In this document: piece after piece, positions 8,295 through 17,249 of the stretch
Numbering within the stretch: the stretch's first letter is position 1
How the letters are laid out: every line of letters starts with the position of its first letter
From: CAMCXE01 sp046347475
Lineage (GTDB): Bacteria; Pseudomonadota; Gammaproteobacteria; Pseudomonadales; Cellvibrionaceae
Assembly (NCBI GenBank): GCA_046347475.1
Contig: JAXMGD010000006.1
Location: forward strand, 248,001-312,000
Direction of reading: 5' to 3'
Length of the DNA stretch: 64,000 bases
Notes under the pieces: model-generated
Told to the model about the DNA's origin: nothing
The model's database searches: none
What the model saw: the letters and a program-made list of their open reading frames with translations, nothing else
Position numbers and translations under genes: made by a program

Positions 8295-8627
8295 ATGAAC
8301 GATCAAAACCCATCGCCCTTGGATGTCTGTTTGCAACAGCAGTTACGCAATAACAGCACCTATATTGCCGATGACGGATTTAGCCAAGCCATTATTGCGC
8401 GCCTGCCGCGCCGCCGCTTAATAGTGGTGGGCGCAATGGGCGGGTTAATTGCCTTTGTCGGCATATTAATCGCCGCGCTGGTTGCTGTGCCGCTGGTGAT
8501 CACACCACTTGTTTATTGGGCGGCGGGGCTTACGCTGGTGAGTGTATTTAAAATGGGTTTGTTGATGGCGGGGATTATTTTAGTTGTTAGTGCGCTATGG
8601 ATGGCGCGGCAATTCGATTGGATTTAA
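8295..8627 (+). CDS. Short membrane protein, candidate anti-sigma factor
   Basis: 110 residues. The ATG at 8295 is one base after the sigma factor stop, and GGAG lies within the sigma gene end. A cytoplasmic N-terminal segment of about 45 residues contains DDGFSQAIIARLPRRR, which resembles the FxxxvmarLP pattern of small anti-sigma-like proteins in such operons. It is followed by two or three membrane helices (about 47-105) and ends ARQFDWI. The anti-sigma role is inferred from position and topology. Confidence 0.65.
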   Translation: MNDQNPSPLDVCLQQQLRNNSTYIADDGFSQAIIARLPRRRLIVVGAMGGLIAFVGILIAALVAVPLVITPLVYWAAGLTLVSVFKMGLLMAGIILVVSALWMARQFDWI

Positions 8628-8701
8628 TTGGGGTATTGATGATGGTTGGGTGCGCAATTAAATCCGCACTCAATGGCAGCATCTTCACCCAGTAAATCTG
8701 T

Positions 8702-9151
8702 TTAGTTGATCGTTTTACCCTTGTGTTTTAGCCAGCCTGCAGGGTGGCGGCCTTTGGGATCGCGGTGAGTCCAATGCACGACGCCGCCTTGTTCATTCCA
8801 CTCGTATTCCCCATAAAACTCGATACTATCTCCCGCCTTTAATTGTTCGACGCGTGGGGCTAAATCAATATTGTGGGCGATTAATAAGGTGAGGTCAGAG
8901 GATAATCGAACGAGAAATTTTTGGTGGCGGCTGCCATGGTTGTCGTCCGGTAATAATTTAAATACGGTGCCGCGCCCGCTAACCTGTATATCACTGCGCT
9001 GCTCGGCGAATGCGCGCCCTATGGCGATATTATCTACACCGCTGGTCCGCTGAATATTTAGCGGGGCCACAGCGGTATGGGTTTGGGCTATCAGTGCCGG
9101 GGCGTAGAGGAGGGCGATGAGGCTTAATGTGCGGAGTAAACGCGGCTGCAT
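8702..9151 (-). CDS. DUF3465 secreted protein
   Basis: 149 residues with a signal peptide of about 22 (ALIAQT). The mature part has the DUF3465 pattern: GRGTVFKLLPDDNHGSRHQ, LLIAHNIDLAPRVEQLKAGD, FYGEYEWN, VVHWTHRDPKGRH and PAGWLKHKGK. The family is periplasmic or secreted with a small OB-like fold and no assigned function. It converges on the sigma operon. Confidence 0.85.
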   Translation of the reverse strand: MQPRLLRTLSLIALLYAPALIAQTHTAVAPLNIQRTSGVDNIAIGRAFAEQRSDIQVSGRGTVFKLLPDDNHGSRHQKFLVRLSSDLTLLIAHNIDLAPRVEQLKAGDSIEFYGEYEWNEQGGVVHWTHRDPKGRHPAGWLKHKGKTIN

Positions 9152-9656
9152 GGCGGGCCTTTAGGTGTGGAATGGGTTGCTAAAGCGTAGGTGTTTTTTA
9201 CCTCTGTGCCTACTATTTACAGTGGTTTTGTTAATTTGTTCTGCAAGCCTGAGCAGGGGCATTGGCCGCCTGTGGCTAAATGACTTTGGGCCTATAAATC
9301 AGCGGCTAAACCATTCGGGCACCCACAAGGGGTGCCCCTACGGGATTTTTGCTGGTTCTGGTGTGCATATGTGCGACCGGCGCCGTTTTAATCGTGTAGC
9401 GCGGATAGAGTGCAGCCTAATTTGGTATTCTTTGTGTTTTAATGCTTTGTACAATCCTGTGCTTATTTTTCTATTATTGTCCGGGAAATAATGCGGGAGG
9501 CTCTATAGTTGCCGGTTATTGGTGCTCTCTCGTTCTGAACGGTAATGCCTAAAGCAAAGAAATAATTGGGGGAGATATCTGCTCCCGCGCAGGGCGTACG
9601 AATGAGAATGTGCGGATGTGAAATTTATTATTTGGTCGCTGCTGGAAAACAGTCTT
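9152..9656. other. Intergenic region with a short inverted repeat
   Basis: I see no convincing gene. A frame of about 100 codons from GTG 9165 starts with a hydrophobic segment but then runs through the inverted repeat GGGCACCC/GGGTGCCC (9317-9337). I regard it as chance. The right-hand part should hold the promoter of the esterase. Confidence 0.45.
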
Positions 9657-10532
9657 ATGGATAATTCGAAACGGTTTGCCTTGCTCATCATGTTTGTTTG
9701 TGGTTTGGTGATTGGCTGTGCGGATTTAAATACCACACGCTCCGCCAAGACAACCTCAGGGGCTAAAAGTGTTGCTGCTCCGATTGATTACCTTCCGGCA
9801 TTAAGAGGCGATTATTTTCCATTGGAATCGAAATCGTGTGGGCGCAAATTCCATATTTATGTTCGTTTTCCGGAGGGCTATGATCCGCAGCAACCTAGGC
9901 GGTACCCGGTCATTTATTTGCTTGACGGTGACAGCCTATTTCCACTCATTGCCCCCACTCATTTATTTCTCACCTACGATGAGCGCATACCGGAAGCAAT
10001 TATTGTTGGAATTTCCTACGGTGGCTTTGAGTCATCGATCAATAAACGAAATATCGATTTCACGGCTCCTGCAGAAGACGCTCCGCCAGGTGAGCGCGGC
10101 GCGCCTGAATTTCTGCATTTTCTTAAAGATGAATTATTGCCACTGGTAGACAATCAGTACAGAACTGATCCTGACAGACGCGTGCTGCTGGGGCAGTCTC
10201 GCGGCGGTTATTTCGTGCTTTGGTCGGCGTTAGAAATGCCAGACCTTTTTTGGGGGCGGGTTGCCAGTAATCCAACATTTACGCCAGGCCGCGCACGATT
10301 TTTTGCGGATGCAAATGCCCACACGCGCACGGGTTTAAAAGTGTTTCTTGCCAGTGGGACGCGTGATTCAGAGTTACGCAAAGAAAATGCTAATGCCTGG
10401 GCACACGCCTGGCAGCATCGTGCTGATAAGCCTTGGCGATTAAATTTCTCTGTATTGGAAGGGGGCACCCATGCGGCTTCAATTGGGGAGACTTATCGGC
10501 AAGCGATGCTCTGGTTGTTCAACCAAAACTAG
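9657..10532 (+). CDS. Esterase-family alpha/beta hydrolase, lipoprotein
   Basis: About 291 residues. Start at ATG 9657 gives a lipoprotein signal (MDNSKRFALLIMFVCGLVIG then C), with the lipid Cys at about 21. The catalytic domain belongs to the Fes/IroE/EstD-type esterase group: YPVIYLLDGDSLFP strand and oxyanion region, IPEAIIVGISYGG, nucleophile elbow LLGQSRGGYF with the catalytic Ser, and a final EGGTHAAS with the likely catalytic His. Typical substrates are ferric-siderophore esters or acyl esters. No iron-uptake genes are nearby, so the substrate stays open. Confidence 0.8.
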   Translation: MDNSKRFALLIMFVCGLVIGCADLNTTRSAKTTSGAKSVAAPIDYLPALRGDYFPLESKSCGRKFHIYVRFPEGYDPQQPRRYPVIYLLDGDSLFPLIAPTHLFLTYDERIPEAIIVGISYGGFESSINKRNIDFTAPAEDAPPGERGAPEFLHFLKDELLPLVDNQYRTDPDRRVLLGQSRGGYFVLWSALEMPDLFWGRVASNPTFTPGRARFFADANAHTRTGLKVFLASGTRDSELRKENANAWAHAWQHRADKPWRLNFSVLEGGTHAASIGETYRQAMLWLFNQN

Positions 10533-10590
10533 TTGTTGGGGGGCAAAATTTCCTTAAAAAATCAGATGAAATCCTTAACTTAATGGTATT

Positions 10591-10612
10591 GGTGGGCAAC
10601 AGGTTGCCCACC
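10591..10612. repeat. Perfect palindrome GGTGGGCAAC/GTTGCCCACC
   Basis: Ten-base perfect arms around AG, just after the esterase and before the 3' end of pgi (convergent genes). The identical arms occur again at 22354-22375 with TT as the loop, and a variant at 22427-22450. Confidence 0.7.
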
Positions 10613-10629
10613 CTGCGCTAAATTCGCGT

Positions 10630-12270
10630 CTATTTCGCTTGGCTGTCCACAAACCGCTTCACCAACCAAGCCGTCGATCCATCCCAATCACCCGGCACAG
10701 CACCCGATTGAAGCGCCGCATCAATCTGTGTGCCGAGCAATTTACCTAGCTCCACACCCCACTGATCAAACGAATTGATATTCAACAGAATGCCGAGGGT
10801 AAATACCTTGTGTTCGTAGGCGGCAATTAAAGCGCCCAAGGCGGCGGGGGTGAGTTGTTCCATTACCAGGGTGTTGCTTGGGCGGTTGCCTGGGTGCACC
10901 TTGTGGCTGGCCAACAGCGCTTGGTTTTGCGCCGGGACATTTTGTTTTTTCACATCATCCGTAGTGGCGTCCAGCTGGCGGCCAGTGAGCAGGGCCTGGC
11001 TTTGGGCGATGCAGTTGGCGACTAACAGGCGGTTTTGATGCTGCAGGGGCGAGTGGGTTTGCAGGCAGGTGATGAAGTCCACCGGGATGAAACTGGTGCC
11101 CTGGTGCAATAACTGGTGGAAGGAGTGTTGGCCGTTGGTACCTTCCGTGCCCCACACAATAGCGCCGGTGGGGTAGGCAAGGCTTACGCCCTCTTTGCTC
11201 ACACACTTGCCGTTGCTCTCCATTTCCAGCTGCTGCAGGTAGTTGGGCAGCAGTTGTAGATGGTAGGCGTAGGGCAAGACAGCTTGGGTGGAGGCGTTAA
11301 AAAACTGGCTGTACCAGAACATCAAGAGGCCCATGATGACCGGCAGGTTTTGCTCTAAGGGCGCGCTGGCAAAGTGTTGGTCCATGGCGTAGGCGCCTCT
11401 GCGCAGGGCGTTGAAGTTATCCATGCCGATGGCGAAGGCAATCGGCAGGCCGATGGCGCTCCACAGGCTGTAGCGGCCGCCCACCCAATCCCAAATGGGG
11501 TAGACGTTTTCGGCGGCTATGCCAAAGGCCACGGCTTTGTCTACGCGAGAGGAAATCGCCACAAAGTGTTTATGCAATTCGCCCTCGGGACAGCCTTTGG
11601 CTAGCATCCAGGCGCGGGCGCTTAAGGAGTTTTCTAGGGTTTCCTGGGTGGAGAAAGACTTGGAGGCGACTATGAATAGGCTGCGCTCGGGGTCGATCAG
11701 CTTGCACAGGTCGGTAAGTTCCGCGCCGTCGATATTGGCCACAAAGTGCACCTGCACCTGGCCGCTGTGGTAGGGGGTGAGCGCTTTGGTGACCATGCGC
11801 GGCCCCAAGTCTGAGCCGCCTATGCCTATGTTCACCACATGCTGAATGCTCTTGCCGGTATAACCCAGCCATTCACCGCTGTGTACTTTCTTAACCAATA
11901 CTTCCATGCGCGCAAGGGTGGCGGCCACTTCCGCGTGTTCCGCCGTGGTAGCTGGCCCCATGTGGCGCAGGGCGCTGTGTAGGGCGGGGCGGTCTTCAGT
12001 GTTGTTGACATGCTCGCCCGCCAACAGGCTGTGGATGGCGTTGGGCAGGCCCGCCTGGCGGGCGGTGTCGATCAGTAGGTCAAGGGTGGTTTGATCGATA
12101 AAGTTTTTGCTGAAGTCCAAATCCAACCCGGCGGCACTCACGCGCAGGGTCTCGGCGCGCTGCTTATCCTGGGCGAAGTGGGCGGCGATGGATTGGCCTT
12201 GCCAGTAGTCCCGTTGGGTGGTGAGGGCCGTCCAGGTGGTGTAGCGGGCGTCGAGCGTTTGGCGGTTCAT
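10630..12270 (-). CDS. pgi: Glucose-6-phosphate isomerase
   Basis: Interconverts glucose 6-phosphate and fructose 6-phosphate in the cytoplasm. 546 residues from ATG 12270, close to the E. coli enzyme. Family motifs are NIGIGGSDLGPRMV, ASKSFSTQETLEN, DWVGGRYSLWSAIGLP, WGTEGTNGQHSFHQLLHQG and the C-terminal DQWGVELGK. It lies 27 bases after ispB on the same strand and is probably co-transcribed with it. No frame damage is seen. Confidence 0.97.
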   Translation of the reverse strand: MNRQTLDARYTTWTALTTQRDYWQGQSIAAHFAQDKQRAETLRVSAAGLDLDFSKNFIDQTTLDLLIDTARQAGLPNAIHSLLAGEHVNNTEDRPALHSALRHMGPATTAEHAEVAATLARMEVLVKKVHSGEWLGYTGKSIQHVVNIGIGGSDLGPRMVTKALTPYHSGQVQVHFVANIDGAELTDLCKLIDPERSLFIVASKSFSTQETLENSLSARAWMLAKGCPEGELHKHFVAISSRVDKAVAFGIAAENVYPIWDWVGGRYSLWSAIGLPIAFAIGMDNFNALRRGAYAMDQHFASAPLEQNLPVIMGLLMFWYSQFFNASTQAVLPYAYHLQLLPNYLQQLEMESNGKCVSKEGVSLAYPTGAIVWGTEGTNGQHSFHQLLHQGTSFIPVDFITCLQTHSPLQHQNRLLVANCIAQSQALLTGRQLDATTDDVKKQNVPAQNQALLASHKVHPGNRPSNTLVMEQLTPAALGALIAAYEHKVFTLGILLNINSFDQWGVELGKLLGTQIDAALQSGAVPGDWDGSTAWLVKRFVDSQAK

Positions 12271-12297
12271 TGGCAATGCCTCGTGTTAAGGGCCCAA

Positions 12298-13260
12298 TTA
12301 ATGGTTGCGGGTGACTGAGAACGCTGTGAGGTCAGCCAGGGCTTGGGCGTAGGGGTTGTGGGGGAGTTGGTTTAAAAACTGTTGCGCCTGTGCGGCGTGG
12401 TATTCGGCCCGTTCTTGAGTGTAGGTGAGGGCACCGGTGCGCTGAATAATGGCGAGAATCTCCTGTAGCTGTTCGCCGCTACCTTCTTCAATGGCCTTGC
12501 GAATCAGGGTGCGCTCGGCCTCGCTGCCGGTGCGCATGGCGTAGATGAGCGGCAGGGTGGGCTTGCCTTCGGCCAGGTCATCGCCAAGGTTTTTGCCCAG
12601 GGCTTCGGCATCGCCGGAATAATCCAGGGCGTCATCCACCAGTTGAAACGCCATGCCCAGGTGCTGGCCGAAGCTATGGGCTGCTTGCCGCTGGGCTGGT
12701 GTTGCGCCTGCCAGCACGGCGCCTGCTTCGCAGGCTGCTTCAAACAGGGCAGCCGTTTTTTTGTGGATCACCCGCTGGTAATTCTCTTCGGTTACGTCCG
12801 GGTTTTTGGCGTTCACCAACTGCTGAACTTCTCCTTCAGAAATAATGTTGGTGGTGTTGGAGAGTATGGCCATGATCTCCATGCTGCCAAGCTCCACCAG
12901 CATTTGAAAGGCGCGGGAGTATAAGAAGTCCCCCACTAAAACAGCCGGTGCATTACCCCACTGGGCATTGGCAGTAAGGCGGCCCCGCCGCAGGCTGGAG
13001 ACATCCACCACGTCGTCGTGCAGTAGGGTGGCGGTGTGGATAAATTCGATAATGGCGGCCAGGTCGATATGGCGGCTGCCCTCATAGCCCAGGGTTTTGG
13101 CGACCAGCAACACCAATAAGGGCCGCAGGCGCTTGCCGCCCGCTTCAATTAAGTAGTGGCCTATGCTTTCCACCAGGCCCACTTCTGAGTGCAGTTGGCG
13201 AATGATGCAGGCATTGACGAGTTCGAAGTCGCTGGCAACAGCTTGATGGAAAGGCAGCAT
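12298..13260 (-). CDS. ispB: Polyprenyl (octaprenyl) diphosphate synthase
   Basis: Makes the long isoprenoid side chain of ubiquinone or menaquinone from FPP and IPP. 320 residues, with the first Asp-rich motif LLHDDVVD followed by the GN/VLVGDFLYSRAF region, and the second motif FQLVDDALDYSG. GGKRLRPLLVLL near residue 45 is the IPP-binding region. In many gammaproteobacteria ispB is directly divergent from rplU; here a chemoreceptor gene sits between them. Confidence 0.95.
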   Translation of the reverse strand: MLPFHQAVASDFELVNACIIRQLHSEVGLVESIGHYLIEAGGKRLRPLLVLLVAKTLGYEGSRHIDLAAIIEFIHTATLLHDDVVDVSSLRRGRLTANAQWGNAPAVLVGDFLYSRAFQMLVELGSMEIMAILSNTTNIISEGEVQQLVNAKNPDVTEENYQRVIHKKTAALFEAACEAGAVLAGATPAQRQAAHSFGQHLGMAFQLVDDALDYSGDAEALGKNLGDDLAEGKPTLPLIYAMRTGSEAERTLIRKAIEEGSGEQLQEILAIIQRTGALTYTQERAEYHAAQAQQFLNQLPHNPYAQALADLTAFSVTRNH

Positions 13261-13425
13261 GGGGCTTGGGCCGAAAAATGGGAGGGCTGGATGCTAGGCC
13301 TCGGGTTTGGGAGTGTCAAGCCATTCGACAGCATCAAACGGCGCCAGCAGCGGCAAGATGCAACAAGCCTGTCTACACTGATCGGTGGAATAGGCAAACT
13401 TAGTTTAATGGTGGAGTAGCGGCGC

Positions 13426-15045
13426 ATGAGCTGGAATTCAATTCAAGGCAAGTTGATTGGGCTTGTGGTGGCAGGCTGCCTAGTGCTGGCGCTGGCGGGA
13501 ATTTGGGGTGGGTTGGAGCAGGAATCGGTGATTAAGCGCATGGAACATGTGCTGAACCACAAATCTGAAGTCAACGAGAGTGTTGACCACCTTAATGTGA
13601 TTTTTAAAGTGCAGGTTCAAGAATGGAAGAACGTGCTCCTAAGGGGGGGAAATCCTAGCGACGGGCAAAAATATTGGCAGGCCTTTAACGACCAGCACGC
13701 CAAATTCGAGGCCAAGGTGGAAGAGGCTGTGCGTCTCTTAGGTGATGACCCCCTCGCGAACGATTTGCGTGCGCTGAGCACTCTGCACACTGGGCTCTTG
13801 TCTAAATATGAGGCGGGGCGTCAAGCCTTTGAGCAGGCCGCTTTTGACCCTAAGGTGGGCGACAGCGCTGTTAAGGGCATCGACCGGGAGTTGTCGCAAA
13901 AGATTGAGTCCCTAGCCACCGCACTGAATGATTCTATGCAACAAGATACGGCCGCTTTAACGGCTGCGGCTGGAAGCATCTACGCTCGTACGCTCACGGT
14001 TGAGGTGGTTTTGACGCTGCTGGTGGTGGCCGCCGTCATTTTTAGCCTCAAATCCCAAGTCTTAAACCCCTTGGCCCAATTAATCAGCCATATTCAGCGC
14101 ATGGCCAACGGCGATTACTCCCATCCCATGGCCGCCGTGCGGGATGATGAGTTGGGGGCGCTGGTGACCAATGTGGAAACGCTGCGCGGCGCTTTATGCA
14201 GCATGATCGGCGGTGTGCGCAGTACGGCAACGGTGCTAACCCAGGTCAATGAACAGCTCAGCCAGTCCGCGACCGATTTGGATCGTGATACGGAAAAAAC
14301 CGAGGGCTACGCTGGGCAGATCGCCACAGCCATCACTGAAATGGTGTCCACAGTCAGTGAGGTCGCCAAAAACGCCTCCCACGCTGCCGATGCCACGGTG
14401 CGTGCTGAGACCAGTTTGCACGAGGGCAACCAAATCATGTCGGGTGCCATAGGCGCCATCACCCGAGTGGCCGATGAAGTGGCGCAGACCTCCGAGCAGA
14501 TGAACCGCTTAAAAGAAGAATCCACCAGCGTAGGCGCTGTGTTGGATGTGATTAAAGGCATAGCCGAGCAAACCAACCTGCTGGCCCTTAACGCGGCCAT
14601 CGAAGCGGCCCGTGCCGGTGAGCAGGGGCGCGGTTTTGCCGTGGTGGCCGATGAAGTGCGCGCGCTGGCGAAGCGCACCCAGGAATCCACCGAGGAGATC
14701 CAACAAATTATTAAGGCGCTGCAAGATGGCGCCTCCTCGGCCGCCCAGGCCATGCTGCAAAGTACCAGCAAAACCCGTGATTCAGTAGCTCAGGCCGAAA
14801 ACGCCGGTCGCACCATGAGCGATATCTCCGGCGCCATAGGCTTAATCCGCGATATGACCCACCAAATCGCGGCGGCCGCGCAAGAGCAGAGCCACGCCGC
14901 CGACGAAATCAACCGCAATGTGGTGAACATGGCGTCTCTGGCGGAAAACGCCCACAACCACGCCCGCAAAACTGGCTCTGTCACCCGTGGGCTGGACCAA
15001 ACCGCCAAAGACCTACAGGCCATGGTGGCGGGCTTTCGGTTATAG
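13426..15045 (+). CDS. Methyl-accepting chemotaxis protein
   Basis: 539 residues, class I topology. TM1 is at about 10-30 (LIGLVVAGCLVLALAGIW). A periplasmic helical domain of about 150 residues follows, then TM2 at about 188-208 (VEVVLTLLVVAAVIFSL). A HAMP domain follows (about 212-265), then the cytoplasmic coiled-coil signalling domain with the hairpin core EQTNLLALNAAIEAARAGEQ and GRGFAVVADEVRALAKRTQE. It passes signals to CheA/CheW. The ligand is unknown; the periplasmic part looks like a four-helix bundle. It is monocistronic, between ispB (divergent) and rplU. Confidence 0.93.
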   Translation: MSWNSIQGKLIGLVVAGCLVLALAGIWGGLEQESVIKRMEHVLNHKSEVNESVDHLNVIFKVQVQEWKNVLLRGGNPSDGQKYWQAFNDQHAKFEAKVEEAVRLLGDDPLANDLRALSTLHTGLLSKYEAGRQAFEQAAFDPKVGDSAVKGIDRELSQKIESLATALNDSMQQDTAALTAAAGSIYARTLTVEVVLTLLVVAAVIFSLKSQVLNPLAQLISHIQRMANGDYSHPMAAVRDDELGALVTNVETLRGALCSMIGGVRSTATVLTQVNEQLSQSATDLDRDTEKTEGYAGQIATAITEMVSTVSEVAKNASHAADATVRAETSLHEGNQIMSGAIGAITRVADEVAQTSEQMNRLKEESTSVGAVLDVIKGIAEQTNLLALNAAIEAARAGEQGRGFAVVADEVRALAKRTQESTEEIQQIIKALQDGASSAAQAMLQSTSKTRDSVAQAENAGRTMSDISGAIGLIRDMTHQIAAAAQEQSHAADEINRNVVNMASLAENAHNHARKTGSVTRGLDQTAKDLQAMVAGFRL

Positions 15046-15266
15046 ACTGTTAAGGCCTTCGCTAAAAGGCCCCGCTAGGGCAACGGCCTGCTTGCGCCAG
15101 GAGGGCTGATTGAGTAGAATCCGCGGCCCTTTGGTTCGGCTTGCGCCTTGAGTGCAGCTAGCCAATATCCTAAAACGGCGCAAGCTCTGTGATTCACCCA
15201 GTGGTTGGGTGGGTTTAAAACTCCTTCGAGTGCTTCGCGACGTCCACATGCTCTGGAGCATAAAAC

Positions 15267-15578
15267 ATGTACGCAGTTATTGTATCCGGCGGTAAACAAC
15301 ACCGCGTGGTTGAAGGCGAAGTCCTTCGTTTAGAGAAATTAGAAGCCGAAACCGGCGCCAGCATTAACTTCGACCAAGTGTTGATGGTAGTGAATGGCAG
15401 CGACGTGAAAATCGGCGCCCCTGTAGTAGCTGGCGCAACCGTTAAAGCTGAAGTCATCAGCCACGGCCGTGCCGATAAAGTGACCATCATCAAGTTCCGC
15501 CGTCGTAAGCACTCGATGAAGCGTCAGGGCCACCGTCAGTGGTACACCGAAGTTAAAATTACTGGCATCAACGGCTAA
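15267..15578 (+). CDS. rplU: Ribosomal protein bL21
   Basis: 103 residues, full length, beginning MYAVIVSGGKQHRVVEGEVL and ending with the RRRKHSMKRQGHRQWYTEVKI signature. It binds 23S rRNA in the large subunit. First gene of rplU-rpmA; GGAG lies before the ATG. A leader of about 220 bases separates it from the chemoreceptor gene. Confidence 0.98.
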   Translation: MYAVIVSGGKQHRVVEGEVLRLEKLEAETGASINFDQVLMVVNGSDVKIGAPVVAGATVKAEVISHGRADKVTIIKFRRRKHSMKRQGHRQWYTEVKITGING

Positions 15579-15593
15579 TTGAGGATTTGAATC

Positions 15594-15857
15594 ATGGCCC
15601 ACAAGAAAGCAGGCGGTAGTACCCGCAACGGTCGCGACTCGGAAAGTAAACGCTTAGGCGTCAAAGCCTTCGGCAGCCAACTGATCAGCGCCGGCAGCAT
15701 CATCATTCGTCAACGTGGCACCCAGTACCACCCCGGTGAGAACGTTGGCATTGGCAAAGACCACACTATCTTCGCTACCAAAACTGGCTACGTCAGCTTT
15801 GCGGTGAAAGGCGCTAAAAACCGCCGTGTAGTGAGCATCATTGAGGCTACTGCCTAA
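15594..15857 (+). CDS. rpmA: Ribosomal protein bL27
   Basis: 87 residues. Starts MAHKKAGGSTRNGRDSESKR, the tail that reaches the peptidyl transferase centre, followed by LGVKAFGSQLI and IIRQRGTQYHPGENVGIGKD. No N-terminal cleavable extension is present. It lies 15 bases after rplU and is followed by a terminator. Confidence 0.98.
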   Translation: MAHKKAGGSTRNGRDSESKRLGVKAFGSQLISAGSIIIRQRGTQYHPGENVGIGKDHTIFATKTGYVSFAVKGAKNRRVVSIIEATA

Positions 15858-15882
15858 TAAACTTCACCAAGCAATTGGTGCG

Positions 15883-15916
15883 AAGCCCTGTCTCCTTGGC
15901 GACGGGGCTTTTTTGT
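15883..15916 (+). terminator. Terminator after rpmA
   Basis: AAGCCCTGTC and GACGGGGCTT pair (one G-T wobble) around TCCTTGGC, then a T run. It probably attenuates rather than fully separates rplU-rpmA from obgE. Confidence 0.8.
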
Positions 15917-15993
15917 TTCTGGCGCGAGCTTTTGCCGCGCCGCCAAGGTGAATTCTTTTCAATGCCGTATGCAAGCGCGGCAAGGTAGACAGT

Positions 15994-17220
15994 ATGAAAT
16001 TCGTCGATGAAGCACCAATCCACGTTAAAGCTGGGCGTGGTGGCAAAGGTTGTTTATCGTTCCTGCGGGAAAAATTCATTACCAAAGGCGGCCCTAATGG
16101 CGGCGACGGCGGTGATGGCGGCTCAGTATTTCTCGAAGCGGACGAAGGCCTTAACACCCTCATCGACTATCGCTTTTCCCGCACCTTTCAAGCCGAAGAC
16201 GGCGAGGCAGGCAAGGGCACCAACTGTACCGGCAAAAAGGGCGATGACCTTGTTTTAAAAGTGCCGGTGGGCACCTCGGTCATTGACGAGGATACCGGCG
16301 AGGTCATCGGCGATTTAACCGAAGTGGGCGAGCGCCTCTTGGTAGCCCAGGGCGGCTGGCACGGCCTGGGCAATACGCGCTTTCGCTCCAGCGTTAACCG
16401 CACGCCGCGCCAAACCACCCCCGGCAGCCCCGGTGAAGAGCGCAACCTGCGATTGGAATTAAAAGTATTGGCCGATGTAGGCATGTTGGGGCTGCCCAAT
16501 GCGGGCAAATCCACCTTTATCCGCGCGGTTTCCTCCGCTCAACCCAAAGTAGCCGATTACCCATTTACCACCCTGGTGCCAAGCCTCGGTGTGGTGAAGG
16601 TTAACCGTCACCGCAGCTTTGTGATTGCGGACATACCCGGTTTGATCGAAGGCGCCTCCGAAGGGGCGGGCCTGGGTATTCGTTTTTTAAAGCACCTAAC
16701 CCGTTGCCGCATTTTGCTGCACCTGGTGGATATGTACCCCATCGACGGCACCGACCCACTGGAAAACGCCCGCGCCATCATCAACGAGCTGGAAAAATTC
16801 AGCCCTACGCTTGCTGAGCGGGAGCGCTGGTTGGTGTTAAACAAAGCGGATTTGATTGATGCCGAAGAAGCCGAAGCCATCAAGAATACGGTAGTGGCAG
16901 GCCTTAACTGGCAGGGGCCTGTTTATGTGGTCTCCGCTGCCAATCGCCTGGGCACCGAGGTGCTCTGCGAACACCTGCTCACCCATTTAGAAGAGCAGTG
17001 GGAAGCCGAGCGCGAGAGTGCTGAGCTTGCCGAGGCGGAGAAACAGCGGCAAATCGTCATGCAACAAGAAGCCCGCGAGCATATTAAAGAGCTGCGCGAG
17101 CGTCACTTTGAAAAACGCCGCGCCCTCAAAGGCAAGGGCGGCGATGACCTAAGCGACGACCTGGATGACGATGATTGGAACGAAGACGATTACGACGTTG
17201 AGTTTGAATACGCCCCCTAA
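15994..17220 (+). CDS. obgE: Obg-family GTPase
   Basis: 408 residues. The glycine-rich Obg fold occupies about 1-158 (KAGRGGKGCLSFLREKF, GPNGGDGGDGGSVF). The G domain has GLPNAGKST (P-loop), DYPFTTLVP (switch I), ADIPGLIEGASEGAGLG (G3), NKADL (G4) and VSAANRLG (G5). The C-terminal tail is very acidic (DDLSDDLDDDDWNEDDYD), as in ObgE. It acts in 50S assembly and (p)ppGpp-linked growth control. proB follows after 29 bases. Confidence 0.97.
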   Translation: MKFVDEAPIHVKAGRGGKGCLSFLREKFITKGGPNGGDGGDGGSVFLEADEGLNTLIDYRFSRTFQAEDGEAGKGTNCTGKKGDDLVLKVPVGTSVIDEDTGEVIGDLTEVGERLLVAQGGWHGLGNTRFRSSVNRTPRQTTPGSPGEERNLRLELKVLADVGMLGLPNAGKSTFIRAVSSAQPKVADYPFTTLVPSLGVVKVNRHRSFVIADIPGLIEGASEGAGLGIRFLKHLTRCRILLHLVDMYPIDGTDPLENARAIINELEKFSPTLAERERWLVLNKADLIDAEEAEAIKNTVVAGLNWQGPVYVVSAANRLGTEVLCEHLLTHLEEQWEAERESAELAEAEKQRQIVMQQEAREHIKELRERHFEKRRALKGKGGDDLSDDLDDDDWNEDDYDVEFEYAP

Positions 17221-17249
17221 CAACGAACATAGGTAAACAGAGGCCTGTT

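Noticed and set aside
9165..9491. 108-codon plus-strand frame beginning with a hydrophobic segment
   Set aside because: Weak GTG start, runs through an inverted repeat, and the second half is unlike a protein.
14307..14771. 154-codon minus-strand frame
   Set aside because: Shadow within the chemoreceptor signalling domain.
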